Of a stretch of DNA of 6,640 nucleotides, positions 5,157 through 6,640 are shown piece after piece. The stretch is from contig JAIEPI010000102.1 in the NCBI GenBank assembly GCA_019749855.1, positions 1 to 6,640 on the forward strand, given 5' to 3'. The stretch's first letter is position 1, and each line of letters starts with the position of its first letter. The position numbers were made by a program, and so were the translations under genes. The notes below the pieces were generated by a model that did no database searches, had not been told where the DNA came from, and saw nothing but the letters and a program-made list of their open reading frames with translations. Origin of the DNA: Rickettsiales bacterium. GTDB lineage: Bacteria > Pseudomonadota > Alphaproteobacteria > Rickettsiales > UBA998.

Positions 5157-6371
5157 TTAATCGCGCAACATTCGCGGCAAATCACCCTTGAGCCCCATCG
5201 CGCTCAGCATGAACCAGTGCTTCAGTGGACTCACACGGTTAAACACTGACAACCCAACGCGACGAATCGCCCTGAGGGTACTTAGGTTATTCGAGAAAAG
5301 ACGATTGAGCAAGTCTGTCGTCGCCATCATCGCATTGGCATCAAACCGACGCCAGCGCTGATAATGATCCAGCAATGTCTGGCTGCCAATATCCAGCCCC
5401 AGCGCTTTCGCATCCTCCAGCAAATCGGACATCACGGCCACATCGCGGTAACCGAGATTGACGCCCTGTCCGGCGATGGGATGAATACCGTGCGCGGCGT
5501 CACCAATTAACGCGGTGCGAGTCGCGGTGTAATGCTGTGCCTGCACCAGATGCAATGGATAGGCATAAGGAGCGGCCAGCAGCTCAATGTCACCGAGATA
5601 CCCGCCCATCGCCGCGGCCAGACGTGCGGTAAAGTCTTCCGCTGAGAGTGCCATGATGGTTTCCGCCCGCATGGTGGATTCGGTCCACACCACGCAGGAG
5701 CGCTGCTCTGTCATCGGTAAAATCGCTAATGGCCCCGCAGGCTGGAACAATTCCACTGCAACGCCGTGATGCGGCTGCGCATGAGAGATGGTGCACACAA
5801 TCGCCACCTGATCATAGTCAAACACACGCGCTTTAATGCCCAGCATATCGCGCAAAGTGGAGTGCCGACCATCCGCCACCAGTAGCAGATCTGCGCTGTA
5901 GCGCTGAGCGTCCTTCAGCACCAGACGGGCGCGGTGCGTATCGTTATTCACTGAGGCAATATCAGCATCATACACAATGGACACGCGCGACTGCGCTTCC
6001 ATGGCAGTTTGCAGGGTCTGACGTATCAGTGTGTTGGGAATCATGTAGCCGAACGGCGCATCCCCCACGGATGCGTGATCAAAATGCACATGCGCCGTTG
6101 AGCCTTCATCCGCCACGCGAATATCCAGTATCGGCTCACCATGTGGCGCTAGCGCATCCCACACACCTAAATGGCGAAATACCCGCGCTGAGGCCTGTGA
6201 AATAGCACTGACACGCCCGTCATGACGCGGCTGAAACACCGACTGCTGAGAGGCGCGCTCAAGCACGCGCACCTGCACTCCACGCTGCGATAGCGCAATC
6301 GACATCGCCGTGCCGATCAGGCCCCCGCCGACGATCAGCACTTCACTATGTTCTGGATGACGATCGCTCAT
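5157..6371 (-). CDS. UbiH/UbiF/COQ6-family FAD-dependent monooxygenase
   Basis: Aromatic-ring hydroxylase of the flavoprotein family that adds hydroxyls during ubiquinone biosynthesis. 404 residues from ATG 6371, the usual length. Visible motifs are the N-terminal Rossmann dinucleotide-binding site IVGGGLIGTAMSIALSQRG (13-31) with the following acidic E38; the DG motif LLVADGRHSTLRDMLG (163-178) that contacts FAD and NAD(P)H; and the GD motif ALIGDAAHGIHPIAGQGVN (287-305) that binds the FAD ribityl chain. The C-terminus YQRWRRFDA...MMATTDLLNRLF is typical of the Ubi group. Which ring position (C5, C6 or C1) is modified cannot be read from the motifs, so I give no symbol. The frame is open to 6467, but that extension overlaps bolA and lacks family likeness. 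No strong Shine-Dalgarno precedes ATG 6371. It lies 40 bases after bolA. Confidence 0.93.
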   Translation of the reverse strand: MSDRHPEHSEVLIVGGGLIGTAMSIALSQRGVQVRVLERASQQSVFQPRHDGRVSAISQASARVFRHLGVWDALAPHGEPILDIRVADEGSTAHVHFDHASVGDAPFGYMIPNTLIRQTLQTAMEAQSRVSIVYDADIASVNNDTHRARLVLKDAQRYSADLLLVADGRHSTLRDMLGIKARVFDYDQVAIVCTISHAQPHHGVAVELFQPAGPLAILPMTEQRSCVVWTESTMRAETIMALSAEDFTARLAAAMGGYLGDIELLAAPYAYPLHLVQAQHYTATRTALIGDAAHGIHPIAGQGVNLGYRDVAVMSDLLEDAKALGLDIGSQTLLDHYQRWRRFDANAMMATTDLLNRLFSNNLSTLRAIRRVGLSVFNRVSPLKHWFMLSAMGLKGDLPRMLRD

Positions 6372-6411
6372 GAACGCAGCATATACATGCACGCGCTGTG
6401 TGTAAATCTTC

Positions 6412-6640
6412 TCACACCTCTGAAGGGGCTTTGGCAATGATTTGCAACGCATGCAGCCCGCGCGCAAATTCTGGCGCTAATGCGGCATTGATGCGGCGGT
6501 GACGCTCCACCCGTGACAAGCCCTGAAACTCTTCTGCCACCATATAGACACGAAAATGCGTTTCCACACCGGCGCCTGCATGTCCGGCATGTTTCGCTGA
6601 ATCGTTGAATATCTCCAGCGATAATGAATTAAATTCGGCA
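6412..6640 (-). CDS. bolA: BolA family protein, 5' end outside the window
   Basis: On the reverse strand the frame enters at the window edge (first full codon 6639-6637) and ends at TGA 6414-6412, with 75 codons visible. It shows the BolA core clearly: LEIFNDSAKHAGHAGAG, ETHFRVYMVAEEFQGLSRV, ERHRRINAAL and the final FARGLHALQIIAKAPSE. The HAGHAG and RHR...LHAL elements are diagnostic. BolA proteins are small class II KH-like-fold proteins that partner monothiol glutaredoxins in Fe-S cluster handling; the HALQI histidine is the expected cluster ligand. The N-terminal ~15-25 residues are missing. It is the first visible gene of the reverse-strand set bolA, hydroxylase, apaG. Confidence 0.95.
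   Translation of the reverse strand, partial: AEFNSLSLEIFNDSAKHAGHAGAGVETHFRVYMVAEEFQGLSRVERHRRINAALAPEFARGLHALQIIAKAPSEV

Noticed and set aside
5105..5185. Longer apaG start at 5185.
   Set aside because: The extension overlaps the hydroxylase gene and has no likeness to ApaG N-termini.
6372..6467. Longer hydroxylase start at 6467.
   Set aside because: It overlaps bolA and precedes the canonical N-terminal Rossmann motif by an unusually long stretch.
1..6640. CRISPR array, riboswitch or rRNA.
   Set aside because: No regularly spaced repeats and no recognisable conserved RNA cores were seen on either strand.

Overview
The window looks like chromosomal DNA from an alphaproteobacterium of moderate G+C content. 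The evidence is a DUF3768 protein (a family I know mainly from Alphaproteobacteria), an ApaG with the alphaproteobacterial GPGVVGEQP and AFSLDSP signature stretches, and a UbiH/COQ6-type ubiquinone hydroxylase. I cannot name a genus.

Left part (1-640). The 3' end of a DUF3768 gene is followed by a clear intrinsic terminator. Next comes about 260 bases without an intact gene. This stretch holds a hairpin built round a 9-bp tandem repeat and a 19-codon degenerate start of a GIY-YIG-like nuclease gene.

Middle part (639-3489), the accessory and most interesting region. A 400-residue membrane protein with a cysteine-rich C-terminal domain (gene 1) is followed two bases after its stop by the start of a secreted-protein gene (gene 2). 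This junction, the last 86 bp of gene 1 plus the first ~115 bp of gene 2, occurs twice as a direct repeat (1755-1956 and 2966-3167). Copy 1 carries the intact gene 1 and a broken, chimeric gene 2. Copy 2 carries only a stub of gene 1 and the intact gene 2. The ~1 kb between them holds the broken tail of the chimera, a reverse-strand gene for a Gly/Ala-rich hydrophobic protein that appears to start at CTG behind a strong Shine-Dalgarno sequence, and a possible short remnant of another reverse-strand gene. The layout suggests tandem duplication followed by deletion or replacement, or insertion of a module at the gene 1/gene 2 junction.

Right part (3552-6640), conserved housekeeping genes. On the + strand, adenine phosphoribosyltransferase (apt) abuts an MTA/SAH-nucleosidase-like gene with no spacer; the pair would release adenine and recycle it to AMP. 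Convergent to them on the - strand are, in transcription order, bolA (5' end outside the window), a UbiH/UbiF/COQ6-family FAD monooxygenase, and apaG. The nucleosidase and apaG stop codons overlap, so no terminator separates the two transcription units.
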